IMG/VR virus record: IMGVR_UViG_3300029915_000058
Span: 1-44,084 of that record
Length of the DNA stretch: 44,084 bases
Strand: one strand, 5' to 3'
Origin: a virus
The position numbers and the translations under genes were made by a program. Below, piece after piece: positions 26,927 through 34,727 of this stretch (its first letter is position 1; the number at the start of each line of letters is the position of its first letter). The notes beneath the pieces are model-generated. The model did no database searches. It saw nothing but the letters and a program-made list of their open reading frames with translations, and was not told where the DNA came from.

Positions 26927-28696
26927 ATGATTAAATTTAACAATCTGAGTATCAAAAATTTTCTATCAATCGGTAATGTGGAACAAAATCTAAATTTGTC
27001 GTGCGAAGAGTTGACACTCATTTTGGGTGAAAATCGTGATACATTGTCGGATTCTGGTCTTGCAAGAAATGGTTGTGGAAAGTCCACAATTTTGAATGCA
27101 TTATCATACGTTTTGTATTCATTTCCAATTTCCAAAATTAAAAAGCCGAGTCTCGTAAATATTTCAAATGGTAAGAATATGGTGGTAACTATCGATTTTG
27201 AAGTTGATAATGTCAACTATAAAATTGTTCGTGGACGTTCGCCAAATATTCTTGAATTTTATACGGCTGGAGTAAAACATCAAGATAAAGGACCAAGTGA
27301 AGATTCAGCACAGGGAGATAGCCGTGAGACACAGGCGGCAATTCAAAAAGTTCTTGGTATGTCATATGAAATGTTTACTCAAATTGTGGCTTTGAATACT
27401 TATACTACTCCGTTTTTATTACAATCCAGCAACGAACAGCGAGTGATCATTGAAGAACTGCTTGGAATATCATTGTTGAGTTCTAAGGCAGAGTTATTGA
27501 AAGAAGAGATAAAGAAACTCAAAGAGAATATTACGATTGAGGATATTCGTCTCAAGTCAACCAAAGCATCAAATGACAGAATTCAAACCCAGATTGATAA
27601 TCTTCTTCATCGTCAAATTACATGGAGAAAGGCAAAAGAAACTGACATTCAATTTCTGAAAAGCAAAATTGAAAAATTGAGCAAGATTGATATTGAAGAA
27701 GAGTTAAATATTCATTCTGCTTGGAATACCTATGATAATCTAACTCGTGATAGAAACAATTTACTCGGTCAGAAAAAAACAATAACTTCAACGATTGCTA
27801 AAGAAACTAAACGAAAAGAGACAATTGAAAACGAAATTGAAACTTTAAATTCGCAGTCATGTCATACCTGTAAACAAAAAATTCAAGGAGACATGCATTC
27901 AATTCTTTTACAAGAAGCAACTTCAAAATTGAATAGCTATACTGCCGAAATAAATTCCTTGAATGAAGCCTTATCATTATTGGACGTTGAATTGAGTGGT
28001 ATTGTAATTCCAGATAAACCAATGGCAAAGAATTATAATACACTAAGCGAAGTTCACGATCATCGAAATAAGTTGATGTTAGTGAATCAAGAATTTGAAG
28101 CTCGAATAGCAGATGTTGATCCATATCAAGAACAAATTGATGGTATGAAAAATTCTGCTCTTGAAGAAATTGATATGACTTGTATCAACGATCTTTCAAA
28201 ATTATGCGATCATCAAGAATTTCTTTGGAAGTTACTTACAAACAAAGATTCGTTTATTCGCAAGAAGATCATTGAACAAAATTTATCATTTTTGAATAGT
28301 CGATTGAACCATTATCTTACAGAACTTGGATTGCCACACGAGGTAATTTTTCAAAATGATCTTTCAATTTCAATTAGCGAACTTGGAAGAGAACTATCAC
28401 CCGGAAATTTATCTCGTGGTGAATCGGTTCGGTTAATTTTGAGTCTTACCTTCTCATTTAGAGAAGTATGGGAACATCTTTACAACAGCATTGATTTATT
28501 TTTCATTGATGAAATTTTGGATGCAGGATTAGATCAAGGTGGAGCAGAAAATGCCGTAAAGTTACTTCAAAAATTTTCAAGGGATATGCACAAAAGTTGT
28601 TTCCTTATTTCCCATAGAGAAGAAATAAGACTGAAATGCTCAAACATTTTGACAGTTATAAAAGAAAATGGTTATACAAAATTAGTGAAAGAGTAG
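26927..28696 (+). CDS. 46: Recombination endonuclease subunit gp46 (Rad50-like)
   Basis: 589 aa, close to T4 gp46 (560 aa). The N-terminal ATPase half has a long P-loop variant, GENRD ... RNGCGKST (about 38-58). A coiled-coil region from about 180 to 470 is interrupted by a zinc-hook CHTC at about 311-314. The C-terminal half has the ABC signature LSRGESVRL (about 496) and Walker B FFIDEILD (about 524-531), with HR in LISHREE near the end. It powers gp47 in end resection. The start is ATG 26927, 22 nt after the macro-like gene, with only a weak GGTGA upstream. A perfect hairpin follows the stop. Confidence 0.95.
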   Translation: MIKFNNLSIKNFLSIGNVEQNLNLSCEELTLILGENRDTLSDSGLARNGCGKSTILNALSYVLYSFPISKIKKPSLVNISNGKNMVVTIDFEVDNVNYKIVRGRSPNILEFYTAGVKHQDKGPSEDSAQGDSRETQAAIQKVLGMSYEMFTQIVALNTYTTPFLLQSSNEQRVIIEELLGISLLSSKAELLKEEIKKLKENITIEDIRLKSTKASNDRIQTQIDNLLHRQITWRKAKETDIQFLKSKIEKLSKIDIEEELNIHSAWNTYDNLTRDRNNLLGQKKTITSTIAKETKRKETIENEIETLNSQSCHTCKQKIQGDMHSILLQEATSKLNSYTAEINSLNEALSLLDVELSGIVIPDKPMAKNYNTLSEVHDHRNKLMLVNQEFEARIADVDPYQEQIDGMKNSALEEIDMTCINDLSKLCDHQEFLWKLLTNKDSFIRKKIIEQNLSFLNSRLNHYLTELGLPHEVIFQNDLSISISELGRELSPGNLSRGESVRLILSLTFSFREVWEHLYNSIDLFFIDEILDAGLDQGGAENAVKLLQKFSRDMHKSCFLISHREEIRLKCSNILTVIKENGYTKLVKE

Positions 28697-28697
28697 T

Positions 28698-28729
28698 TGA
28701 AAATGCCCAGAATATTCTGGGCATTTTCA
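28698..28729. terminator. Bidirectional terminator between gp46 and gp5
   Basis: Perfect 32-bp palindrome (16-bp arms meeting at AATATT) between convergent genes. Arms start TGAAAATGCCCAG, so both strands end in TTTTCA. It contains the TGA stop of gp5 in its right end. Confidence 0.85.
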
Positions 28730-31111
28730 TGCTGTAACCGAAGATACTGCATTTGAACATGCATTGAATCTTTCAGATGGACCAGTTCCAAAACCGTCTT
28801 GGTTCAACTCTTTTCCATTCGGAGTGTATGGAGAATTTGGATTTATTTGTTTATAATATAGCATTGCTCCACCCACACCCAATAGATGAGCAACGCCTAT
28901 TACTCCAGCCAGTGTTGCATGACTATTTGGCCCCGCCAATATTTGTTTTTTCACTGAGGTTGGAATAGATGAACAAATGCTATTTAGAAATACAATAATT
29001 GCAGACTCTTGTGCATCTGGATTTTTCAAAAATGTTTGCCATGAAGTAACACCATTTACGCATCTCCTCCAATTAGCCGAATTGTTTAGACGATCACCAT
29101 TCAATTTTTCACTTCCCTTGTTCATATATCCAGCAGTAACTAACGCATCTGCTCCAAATTGATATTTGCCACTATATCCATAAACATTGACAGCATAGTA
29201 TCCAGTTCCACCATCGTCTTTATAATCTTTATGGGAGGTTCCCTTGATACTTGTTGTGACTCCGGGATTAGATGTTTGTTTTGTACTATTCATTGAAAGA
29301 TATGTTCCGATTTTTCCGGGATTAGAGGTAGATGCAACAAATCCAACTTCTTGTTTAGATAATGATGCCAGCAATGCTTTTGTTTCATTCAATGATAATT
29401 CACAAACAGTTCCTTTAGCAACTTGTGCTGCAATATCAGCCTCAGTAACTTGTGGACTTCTGCTTGTTCCTCTAATTCCGCTACTGGTACTTTTTCCTTG
29501 AGCACGAATAATTGAAGCTTGTTCGGCAGTAACAACTTGAACCGTTGTAGTTTTTACTCCATCAATTTCATGACCATCTCCGTTTGATCCAGACCAAGGT
29601 TCGTGTGCTGGTGTTCGATCACATACAGATTTCAATCCATCTTTGGTCTGCCACCATGCTTGACTTCCCGATTGTTGGGCAACATCAACGTGAGTGCTCA
29701 ACTGAACAGCTTTTGGATCAGACACAGTTGATGCGGCACCGGGAAGATTTAGACTTCCCGCTGTTACATTGAAATTCGAAGCTAATGCATTTATATCAAC
29801 ACCCGATTTTCCACTTAAAATCATTTTTCCTTTTGTTCCAATTTGTGTTGATGCCCCATCAAAAATTGTTGTTCCGCTTGTTCCTCTCATAGTAATGGAT
29901 GAGGCACTATCAATTTGTGTGGTTCCGCCAGAATGCATTACAATATTTTCAGTAGCATTCATATTGATATTTTTATCTGCATGTAGGTTGATACTTCCTT
30001 TACTTCTCATAGAAATTGAATTTGCTCCAAACACATCTATCCTTCCACTTGGAGTTAATTCAATCCATGCAGTTCCAGCAGAATTGATAATATAAATTTG
30101 TCCATTGGTATCATCCAACAAAATTTCATTACCGGCAGATGATCTAATTCTAATACCATGATCAATTCCTTCAACACTTCCATCATCCAATACAAACTGA
30201 TGCCCACCAGTTCTATACCCACAATTCATTTTCTTGGTTAGATCATCTTTATCAACATCGGAAGACCCATTCACAACACTGGATAATTCAGATAAAATTT
30301 CTTGACTTAAAGCGGCATTTGCAAAACTTGTCAATCTTCCCGGTGTACTAATACCAAATACTTGACTTGGATTTTCACGAACACTTGATGCACTTGTTGT
30401 TCCTCGAATAAAATCAAATGCCAATCCTTGAATTCCCAATTGTCTGCTCTGAAATACTTGAGGAACCATAACAACCGCAGAGGGAGTTGAAGGCGAAGAA
30501 TTTGCTTGTTTCATTAGAACCGGTTCAGAAACTGGAAGACGATATGGAATCTCGGCTCCATTGGGTCCAGAAATTTGAATATACTTTTCAAGAGCAGCAT
30601 GGGTAGAATACAGAGAAGGATTCCATAAATATCCTCCATTGCTGTCTGTAGCAGCTATTACACCGCCGATTGCTGGCACCATATGGCTGTCTAACGAATC
30701 GGCAATACAAGATACCCAATACCCTTGGCTGGGATCATTATTTGCGAAGAAACAAAGAACTCGGCCATTTAGATCTGGTGGAACAAACCAAAATCCATAG
30801 CTTTGAAAACTGTTTTCTGAATAGTCTTCCGTGGTTGTAGGATCAATATTTTTGTCAATATACAAATTCAAATCATTTCGTTGGCGAGTTTGACCGCGAA
30901 AAGGAGACGCATAGGAAACTGTAATCCAACCATCTTGATTATTTTCATCGGAACTGCCCAATTGTGGAATGAATACTTGTAATCTTCCTGAACAAGTTGG
31001 GTCAAGATTGTTTTTTACAATACCAACATATGGTCCTCCAGACAAAAATTGTCCAGAGTTTTGTTTGGTATATGGTGCTGGTTGTGATCCAATTCGATTA
31101 TTAGTTGCCAT
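28727..31111 (-). CDS. 5: Baseplate hub/tail puncturing protein gp5 with C-terminal muralytic-like domain
   Basis: 794 aa. Residues 1-160 are the gp5 OB-fold type (PYVGIVKNNLDPTCSGRLQV, SPFRGQTRQR, GRVLCFFAN, QGYWVSC). About 300-420 is the spike prism: HQFVLDDGS, GIRIRSSAGNEILLDD, GQIYIINSAGTAWIEL, then repeated strands like SISMRSKGSINLHADKNI. From about 565 to 794 there is a lysozyme/transglycosylase-like domain: a SKQEVGF segment (Glu a candidate acid), YGYSGKYQFGADALV, AHLLGVGGAMLYYK and FGTGPSERF. In T4 gp5 the lysozyme lies between the OB and helix parts, so the order differs here. The protein should pierce the outer membrane and digest peptidoglycan during injection. It starts at ATG 31111 without a Shine-Dalgarno sequence, 4 bases after a late box. 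Confidence 0.85.
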   Translation of the reverse strand: MATNNRIGSQPAPYTKQNSGQFLSGGPYVGIVKNNLDPTCSGRLQVFIPQLGSSDENNQDGWITVSYASPFRGQTRQRNDLNLYIDKNIDPTTTEDYSENSFQSYGFWFVPPDLNGRVLCFFANNDPSQGYWVSCIADSLDSHMVPAIGGVIAATDSNGGYLWNPSLYSTHAALEKYIQISGPNGAEIPYRLPVSEPVLMKQANSSPSTPSAVVMVPQVFQSRQLGIQGLAFDFIRGTTSASSVRENPSQVFGISTPGRLTSFANAALSQEILSELSSVVNGSSDVDKDDLTKKMNCGYRTGGHQFVLDDGSVEGIDHGIRIRSSAGNEILLDDTNGQIYIINSAGTAWIELTPSGRIDVFGANSISMRSKGSINLHADKNINMNATENIVMHSGGTTQIDSASSITMRGTSGTTIFDGASTQIGTKGKMILSGKSGVDINALASNFNVTAGSLNLPGAASTVSDPKAVQLSTHVDVAQQSGSQAWWQTKDGLKSVCDRTPAHEPWSGSNGDGHEIDGVKTTTVQVVTAEQASIIRAQGKSTSSGIRGTSRSPQVTEADIAAQVAKGTVCELSLNETKALLASLSKQEVGFVASTSNPGKIGTYLSMNSTKQTSNPGVTTSIKGTSHKDYKDDGGTGYYAVNVYGYSGKYQFGADALVTAGYMNKGSEKLNGDRLNNSANWRRCVNGVTSWQTFLKNPDAQESAIIVFLNSICSSIPTSVKKQILAGPNSHATLAGVIGVAHLLGVGGAMLYYKQINPNSPYTPNGKELNQDGFGTGPSERFNACSNAVSSVTA

Positions 31112-31115
31112 GTAT

Positions 31116-31123
31116 GTATTTAG
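31116..31123 (-). promoter_or_regulatory. Late promoter box CTAAATAC for gp5, predicting a leaderless mRNA
   Basis: CTAAATAC on the minus strand, then ATAC, then ATG. T4 spacing puts +1 on the A of ATG. It lies directly after a strong terminator, so gp5 should depend on this promoter. Confidence 0.75.
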
Positions 31124-31126
31124 GCA

Positions 31127-31159
31127 AAGAAAAGACCCGCTAAGAGCGGGTCTTTTCTT
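31127..31159 (-). terminator. Terminator after the 134-aa gene
   Basis: Perfect 15-bp stem (aagaaaagacccgct / agcgggtcttttctt) with a 3-base loop. On the minus strand the stem ends in TTTTCTTT. It closes the gp14 to 134-aa unit and insulates gp5. Confidence 0.9.
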
Positions 31160-31171
31160 GTTATATCAAAA

Positions 31172-31576
31172 TCACTTGGTTGCAGGAATCTGGGAAAGCA
31201 ATGCAGCCAATTCACCAGAAATCAAATTTACACTTGTGGTAATGGTGGAAACTGTTCCACTATTCTTAACACCAACAAGAGATAGCAGAGAAGCTAGATC
31301 GGCAGTCAGTGCATTTAGTGCTGTTGAAATTGAGGTAATGTTAGAAGCGGAAGTTGAAAGAGTGGTTAGTGTACCAAGAACGGTATTGATACGAGCAATA
31401 ATTGTTGCTGCTTCGCCACCATTACTTGCCCCACCAATAAGAGTTGTGAGAGTTTCGGCAATAGGTGTAGCAAAAGCAACAAATGTCTTAACCTCAGACA
31501 AAACAGAAGTTGCATTGGTTGCGCTCTTTCCAGTCAAAAAATTAAATACGTTTGTGAAAAAACTTTTTACGGACAT
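31172..31576 (-). CDS. Small Ser/Thr/Ala-rich protein of unknown function (134 aa)
   Basis: It starts SVKSFFTNVFNFLTGK, an amphipathic basic-aromatic helix. Long Thr/Ser/Ala/Leu-rich helices follow (VKTFVAFATPIAETLTTLIGG, TVLGTLTTLSTSASNI, ALTADLASLLSLVGV). There is no clear membrane helix, although the N-terminal half is weakly hydrophobic. It resembles in style small phage proteins encoded near lysis or tail-tip genes, but no family can be named. AAGGAG lies 8 bases before the ATG. It is the last gene of the gp14 unit and is followed by a strong terminator. The lack of charged residues in the middle suggests an oligomeric helical bundle. Confidence 0.7.
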   Translation of the reverse strand: MSVKSFFTNVFNFLTGKSATNATSVLSEVKTFVAFATPIAETLTTLIGGASNGGEAATIIARINTVLGTLTTLSTSASNITSISTALNALTADLASLLSLVGVKNSGTVSTITTSVNLISGELAALLSQIPATK

Positions 31577-31624
31577 TTTATATTCTCCTTGAGATGTTAA
31601 TGGTTAATTCGGGGAATTGATACT

Positions 31625-32170
31625 TTATGCAATCCCAGCGGCATGTTGCAAGGCTTTCAATTCTGAATCTGTTACTGGAATAGATTCCACAATTGGAATT
31701 CCAGATAAGGAAAGCATTTCTTCAATTGGTCCTGCGATGTTATCTTTATATGATTTCGGAGACAATGGAACCATTTTTTTGAAATTGTCAAATGTTACTG
31801 GATAATATTCATCATCATTGATATAACGAAATTTCCAATCACTTTTCTTGAATCCACTTGCTCCACGCAAATCATCAATAATTTTGAAAATTTGATTTAC
31901 ACATTTCAATCTTCGCATAAGTTCAACAAAGACCAAATAACTACCCGGCTCAATTTCAGAAGCAGAAAGATCGGCATCCAATACAAAATCATATCCAACT
32001 TCGATAAAATTGATAAGATCCATGGCTGCTTGCTTATCATGAACAAGAAAAGATACAACAATGATATCGCTGTCTTTACCGATTTTTGAACTATATTCAT
32101 CTACATGAATTTTCGGAGACAATACCAATTTCAAATCGTTAACTTCAAAAGATTCATTTATTTTTGTCAT
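31625..32170 (-). CDS. Conserved-style phage protein of unknown function (181 aa)
   Basis: A soluble alpha/beta protein: LKLVLSPKIHVDEYSSKIGK, then DIIVVSFLVHDKQAAMDLIN, FIEVGYDFVLDADLS, then YLVFVELMRRLKC and a DWKFRYINDDEYYPVTFDNF segment. The pattern appears in T4-like phages next to neck genes as far as I recall, without an assigned function. It lies between the 178-aa and 134-aa genes with only 2 nt to the upstream stop; AGGAA of the upstream gene's end serves as ribosome site, so coupling is likely. Its N-terminus begins MTKINESF, echoing the MKINEV starts of two genes in the 36-kb region. Confidence 0.7.
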   Translation of the reverse strand: MTKINESFEVNDLKLVLSPKIHVDEYSSKIGKDSDIIVVSFLVHDKQAAMDLINFIEVGYDFVLDADLSASEIEPGSYLVFVELMRRLKCVNQIFKIIDDLRGASGFKKSDWKFRYINDDEYYPVTFDNFKKMVPLSPKSYKDNIAGPIEEMLSLSGIPIVESIPVTDSELKALQHAAGIA

Positions 32171-32172
32171 TG

Positions 32173-32709
32173 TTACATTCCTGTTGTATCATCGTTAAAA
32201 CTACCTTCTGTTGAATCATTATCGTCTAAGGCATTCTGAAATCCCTTGGATATATCGGAATATTCAATTTCCATATCCATAATTTCTTTACTACCTTGCT
32301 TTATATCTTTTATAAGATATTTAGGCATATTGATAGTTACAATCCAAACCTTCGCCCTTGCCAACTTAGGTTTCTTTATACCATCTCTAAAATCACTTGG
32401 AGTCTTAATCTTAATTGGATAAATTAACCATGCTTTGCGATAAGAAACTTTTACTCCATATGTAAGTAATCTAGCAGCACCAGCAGGATCAGGCATTTTA
32501 TCCAATGGCCAGAAAAATGAACACTCAACTCGATAGGCAGTAACTTTTGGACCCTCAATCAGTTCACCCTCTCTCCAATTGATGAATGCATAAATCGATG
32601 CAGCTTCATCCAAAACTTTTTCAAATTCACATAACAATTCAAGAGAACTCGGACTCATATTCACTTGTTTTATATTATCGATAATCGCTTGAATCTTTAC
32701 ATCTGCCAT
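32173..32709 (-). CDS. Neck-region phage protein of unknown function (178 aa)
   Basis: It contains a YAFINWREGELIEGPKVTAY segment, then VECSFFWPLDKMPDPAGAAR, LLTYGVKVSYRKAWLIYPIK, and KARVWIV-type text (KPKLARAKVWIVTINMP). This is a compact, conserved-looking core followed by an acidic, low-complexity tail (DDNDSTEGSFNDDTTG). It follows gp14 in the same direction but has its own late promoter inside the gp14 stop codon. GAGGA is 8-9 bases before the ATG. A structural or head-tail joining role is inferred from position only. Confidence 0.7.
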   Translation of the reverse strand: MADVKIQAIIDNIKQVNMSPSSLELLCEFEKVLDEAASIYAFINWREGELIEGPKVTAYRVECSFFWPLDKMPDPAGAARLLTYGVKVSYRKAWLIYPIKIKTPSDFRDGIKKPKLARAKVWIVTINMPKYLIKDIKQGSKEIMDMEIEYSDISKGFQNALDDNDSTEGSFNDDTTGM

Positions 32710-32726
32710 TAATTTATTCCTCTGTT

Positions 32727-32734
32727 GTATTTAG
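32727..32734 (-). promoter_or_regulatory. Late promoter box CTAAATAC within the gp14 stop codon
   Basis: CTAAATAC on the minus strand; its TAA is the stop codon of gp14 (32731-32733). Predicted +1 is the first G of GAGGA, leaving a 13-nt leader for the 178-aa gene. Confidence 0.8.
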
Positions 32735-33888
32735 CCAATCGAAATATTTCCGGTGAGATCTGGACGAAATAGTGTTGAAAGATTCTGAATAACCTTCTCA
32801 GAAACATTACTACTGTCAACAAAAACATTTGCATTGTTGATAAACTGATCCCTTTGAGTTTGTCCAGTGCCATTTGTCAATGGAGTTCTAACATCGTTTT
32901 CTACAAATTGCCAATACTTTCCCGAATATCTATATAATCTTGGACGTGGAAAATAATCTGTTCTCAAGCAATAATCTCCGGCAGTTGGATTACTTGGAAA
33001 TTCGGTTGCCGATAATACTGGATACCCATCAACGGCTGAACCATCACCAACATTATAACCAGACCATTTTTGTTGTGGACTTGAACCCGGTGGTAATGTT
33101 CCTTGATTTGGATCGCCATTTACAAATAATGGTGCCCAAAATGGTTCAACATTATAACCAGATTTTGGAACCATAGTTTCTGCTTGACTTATAATCGCAT
33201 CATTTATACCCTGCATTGTTTCCTTTGACGATGAAATCATACCATAAGTAACAGCATTTCCATTTGCCACATATTCATTTCCCATAACATCATAAACAAT
33301 TTCATTCATAATTTGACTATACTCCTGACTATCAACCATCGGTGTACACTTGATTCTCCAAAGATGATTCCACCATGTCGGAGAGGTTCCATTGGCGGGA
33401 TGACTTCCAGTTTGTACAACATAATATCTCTTCAATGCAATCGGAACAGTTTCATCCATTGAGTAAAATTCTTTCATACATGGAATTTCAAGAACATCTC
33501 CAGACATTAATTTTCTTCCAAGAGTATCAACACAATCCCGCAAATGAACAGTAATCATCAACGTACCAGCAGAACTCAACATTAACCCAAATTGAGATAA
33601 ATCAAGATCCAAATCATTTACATTGAAATGGCACCGAACCCTAACAATATCCTTTGAATATTTCCTATCTCGATTTTCAAGAAAAAGAAGATCTTGAATA
33701 TTCTGAGCAGATAAATTTGGATAATTAGGCTGAGTAGCATCATCCATAATATTATTGTTCTCTGATCCAAGATACTTGTGAATGTAAATATCTGTACCAC
33801 CCATAACAAACTGTTCACGAATTAATTTATCCATGAATTGTGCATCGGTTGAGAAACGTTCGCTTTTCCAAAGTGATAATCTAGGCAT
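32731..33888 (-). CDS. 14: Neck protein gp14
   Basis: 385 aa, larger than T4 gp14 (256 aa). Features in common with the family: an N-terminal FMDKLIREQFVMGGTDIYIH (replacing the T4 LVAESIQMRGVECYY region), FGLMLSSAGTLMITVHL, then KLMSGDVLEIPCMKEFYSMD and a YVVQTGSHP...NHLWRIKC segment. gp14 with gp13 closes the filled head and docks the tail. The extra C-terminal part carries a GDYCLRTDYFPRPRLYRYSG..W module (about 307-333) like those in the sheath and fibre. The start is ATG 33888, four bases after a late box and without a Shine-Dalgarno sequence. Confidence 0.85.
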   Translation of the reverse strand: MPRLSLWKSERFSTDAQFMDKLIREQFVMGGTDIYIHKYLGSENNNIMDDATQPNYPNLSAQNIQDLLFLENRDRKYSKDIVRVRCHFNVNDLDLDLSQFGLMLSSAGTLMITVHLRDCVDTLGRKLMSGDVLEIPCMKEFYSMDETVPIALKRYYVVQTGSHPANGTSPTWWNHLWRIKCTPMVDSQEYSQIMNEIVYDVMGNEYVANGNAVTYGMISSSKETMQGINDAIISQAETMVPKSGYNVEPFWAPLFVNGDPNQGTLPPGSSPQQKWSGYNVGDGSAVDGYPVLSATEFPSNPTAGDYCLRTDYFPRPRLYRYSGKYWQFVENDVRTPLTNGTGQTQRDQFINNANVFVDSSNVSEKVIQNLSTLFRPDLTGNISIG

Positions 33889-33892
33889 ACAC

Positions 33893-33900
33893 GTATTTAT
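33893..33900 (-). promoter_or_regulatory. Late promoter box ATAAATAC for gp14, predicting a leaderless mRNA
   Basis: ATAAATAC on the minus strand, then GTGT, then ATG. The predicted +1 coincides with the A of ATG. It is back-to-back with the gp13 promoter, 18 bases away. Confidence 0.75.
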
Positions 33901-33918
33901 CCAGAAAGATCTTTTAGC

Positions 33919-33926
33919 CTAAATAC
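33919..33926 (+). promoter_or_regulatory. Late promoter box CTAAATAC for the gp13-like gene
   Basis: CTAAATAC followed by ATACAGAGGCACAAAA and ATG. Predicted +1 is the A before GAGG, giving a 12-nt leader that begins with the Shine-Dalgarno sequence. Confidence 0.8.
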
Positions 33927-33942
33927 ATACAGAGGCACAAAA

Positions 33943-34707
33943 ATGGACAAATCCGATAACACAACGCTCAAACAACTTAGACAGAATATTTTTGATTATA
34001 CCCGCCTAATGTTAGGTGATGAAATGGTTGAAGTGGAAGCCGATCCAATTCATTATAACAATGCTCTTGCAAAAGCGTTGGATGTTTTCCGAACATATTC
34101 TTCTGCCGCTGTCGAAGAAGGTTTTGCATTTCTTGAGTTATTTCGGGAACAACAATTTTATACTCTACCTGAAAATATTCAATACGTTATGAAAATTAGT
34201 AGACGATCAGTTGGCGATTTCAATAATGGTTCAGAATTTGATGCATTCTCCCAAGCAACCCTAAATACATTTTTGCTAAATGCTGGTAATACTGGTGGAT
34301 TACTATCATTTGAACTCTATACGGACTATCTAAAAACGGTAGATAGATTATTTGGGGGAAATTTAGATTTCAATTTTAACTCAGTTACAAAAAAACTTAC
34401 GATATTTAGAAAACCGATTGGTGATAAGGAACTAGTTGCCTTACAATGTTTTAGTTATAAACCAGAAATTCAACTACTATCGGATCATCGCACTATTTTG
34501 TTTTTCAAAGAGTATGTATATGCAATGATGCTAGAGACAATAGGGCAAGCCAGAGGTAAATTTGGCACAGTTATCGGTCCATCTGGCGGAATAAGTTTGA
34601 ACGGCCCAGCATTACTTGCGCAATCAAGTGAACTAAAAAAAGAACTAATTGAAAATATCAAAAATTATCGCTATGGCGAAAGTGCTTTGGGAATATTCAT
34701 TGGATAA
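33943..34707 (+). CDS. Neck protein, gp13-like (254 aa)
   Basis: The N-terminal part (LMLGDEMVEVEADPIHYNNA, LAKALDVFRTYSS) has the gp13 pattern in which VEVE/IEV is followed by an acidic stretch and a helix ending in ALDxYxxxS. The middle has a FELYTDYLKTVDRLFGG segment and LDFNFNSVTKKLTIFRKP. The C-terminal part (VYAMMLETIGQARGKFGTV, PSGGISLNGPALL, EIKNYRYG-like end) matches neck proteins of aquatic T4-like phages. gp13 forms the neck collar with gp14. The divergent gp14 gene next door, with back-to-back late promoters, supports the call. Size is close to T4 gp13 (309 aa) but not equal, so gp13 identity is probable rather than certain. Confidence 0.7.
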   Translation: MDKSDNTTLKQLRQNIFDYTRLMLGDEMVEVEADPIHYNNALAKALDVFRTYSSAAVEEGFAFLELFREQQFYTLPENIQYVMKISRRSVGDFNNGSEFDAFSQATLNTFLLNAGNTGGLLSFELYTDYLKTVDRLFGGNLDFNFNSVTKKLTIFRKPIGDKELVALQCFSYKPEIQLLSDHRTILFFKEYVYAMMLETIGQARGKFGTVIGPSGGISLNGPALLAQSSELKKELIENIKNYRYGESALGIFIG

Positions 34708-34727
34708 CTAGAAGTAGGAGATTGACA

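Noticed and set aside
30969-31592. 207-aa plus-strand reading frame opposite gp5 start and the 134-aa gene
   Set aside because: It spans the gp5 promoter and terminator on the other strand, has no ribosome site and encodes low-complexity hydrophobic text; it mirrors codon bias of the true genes.
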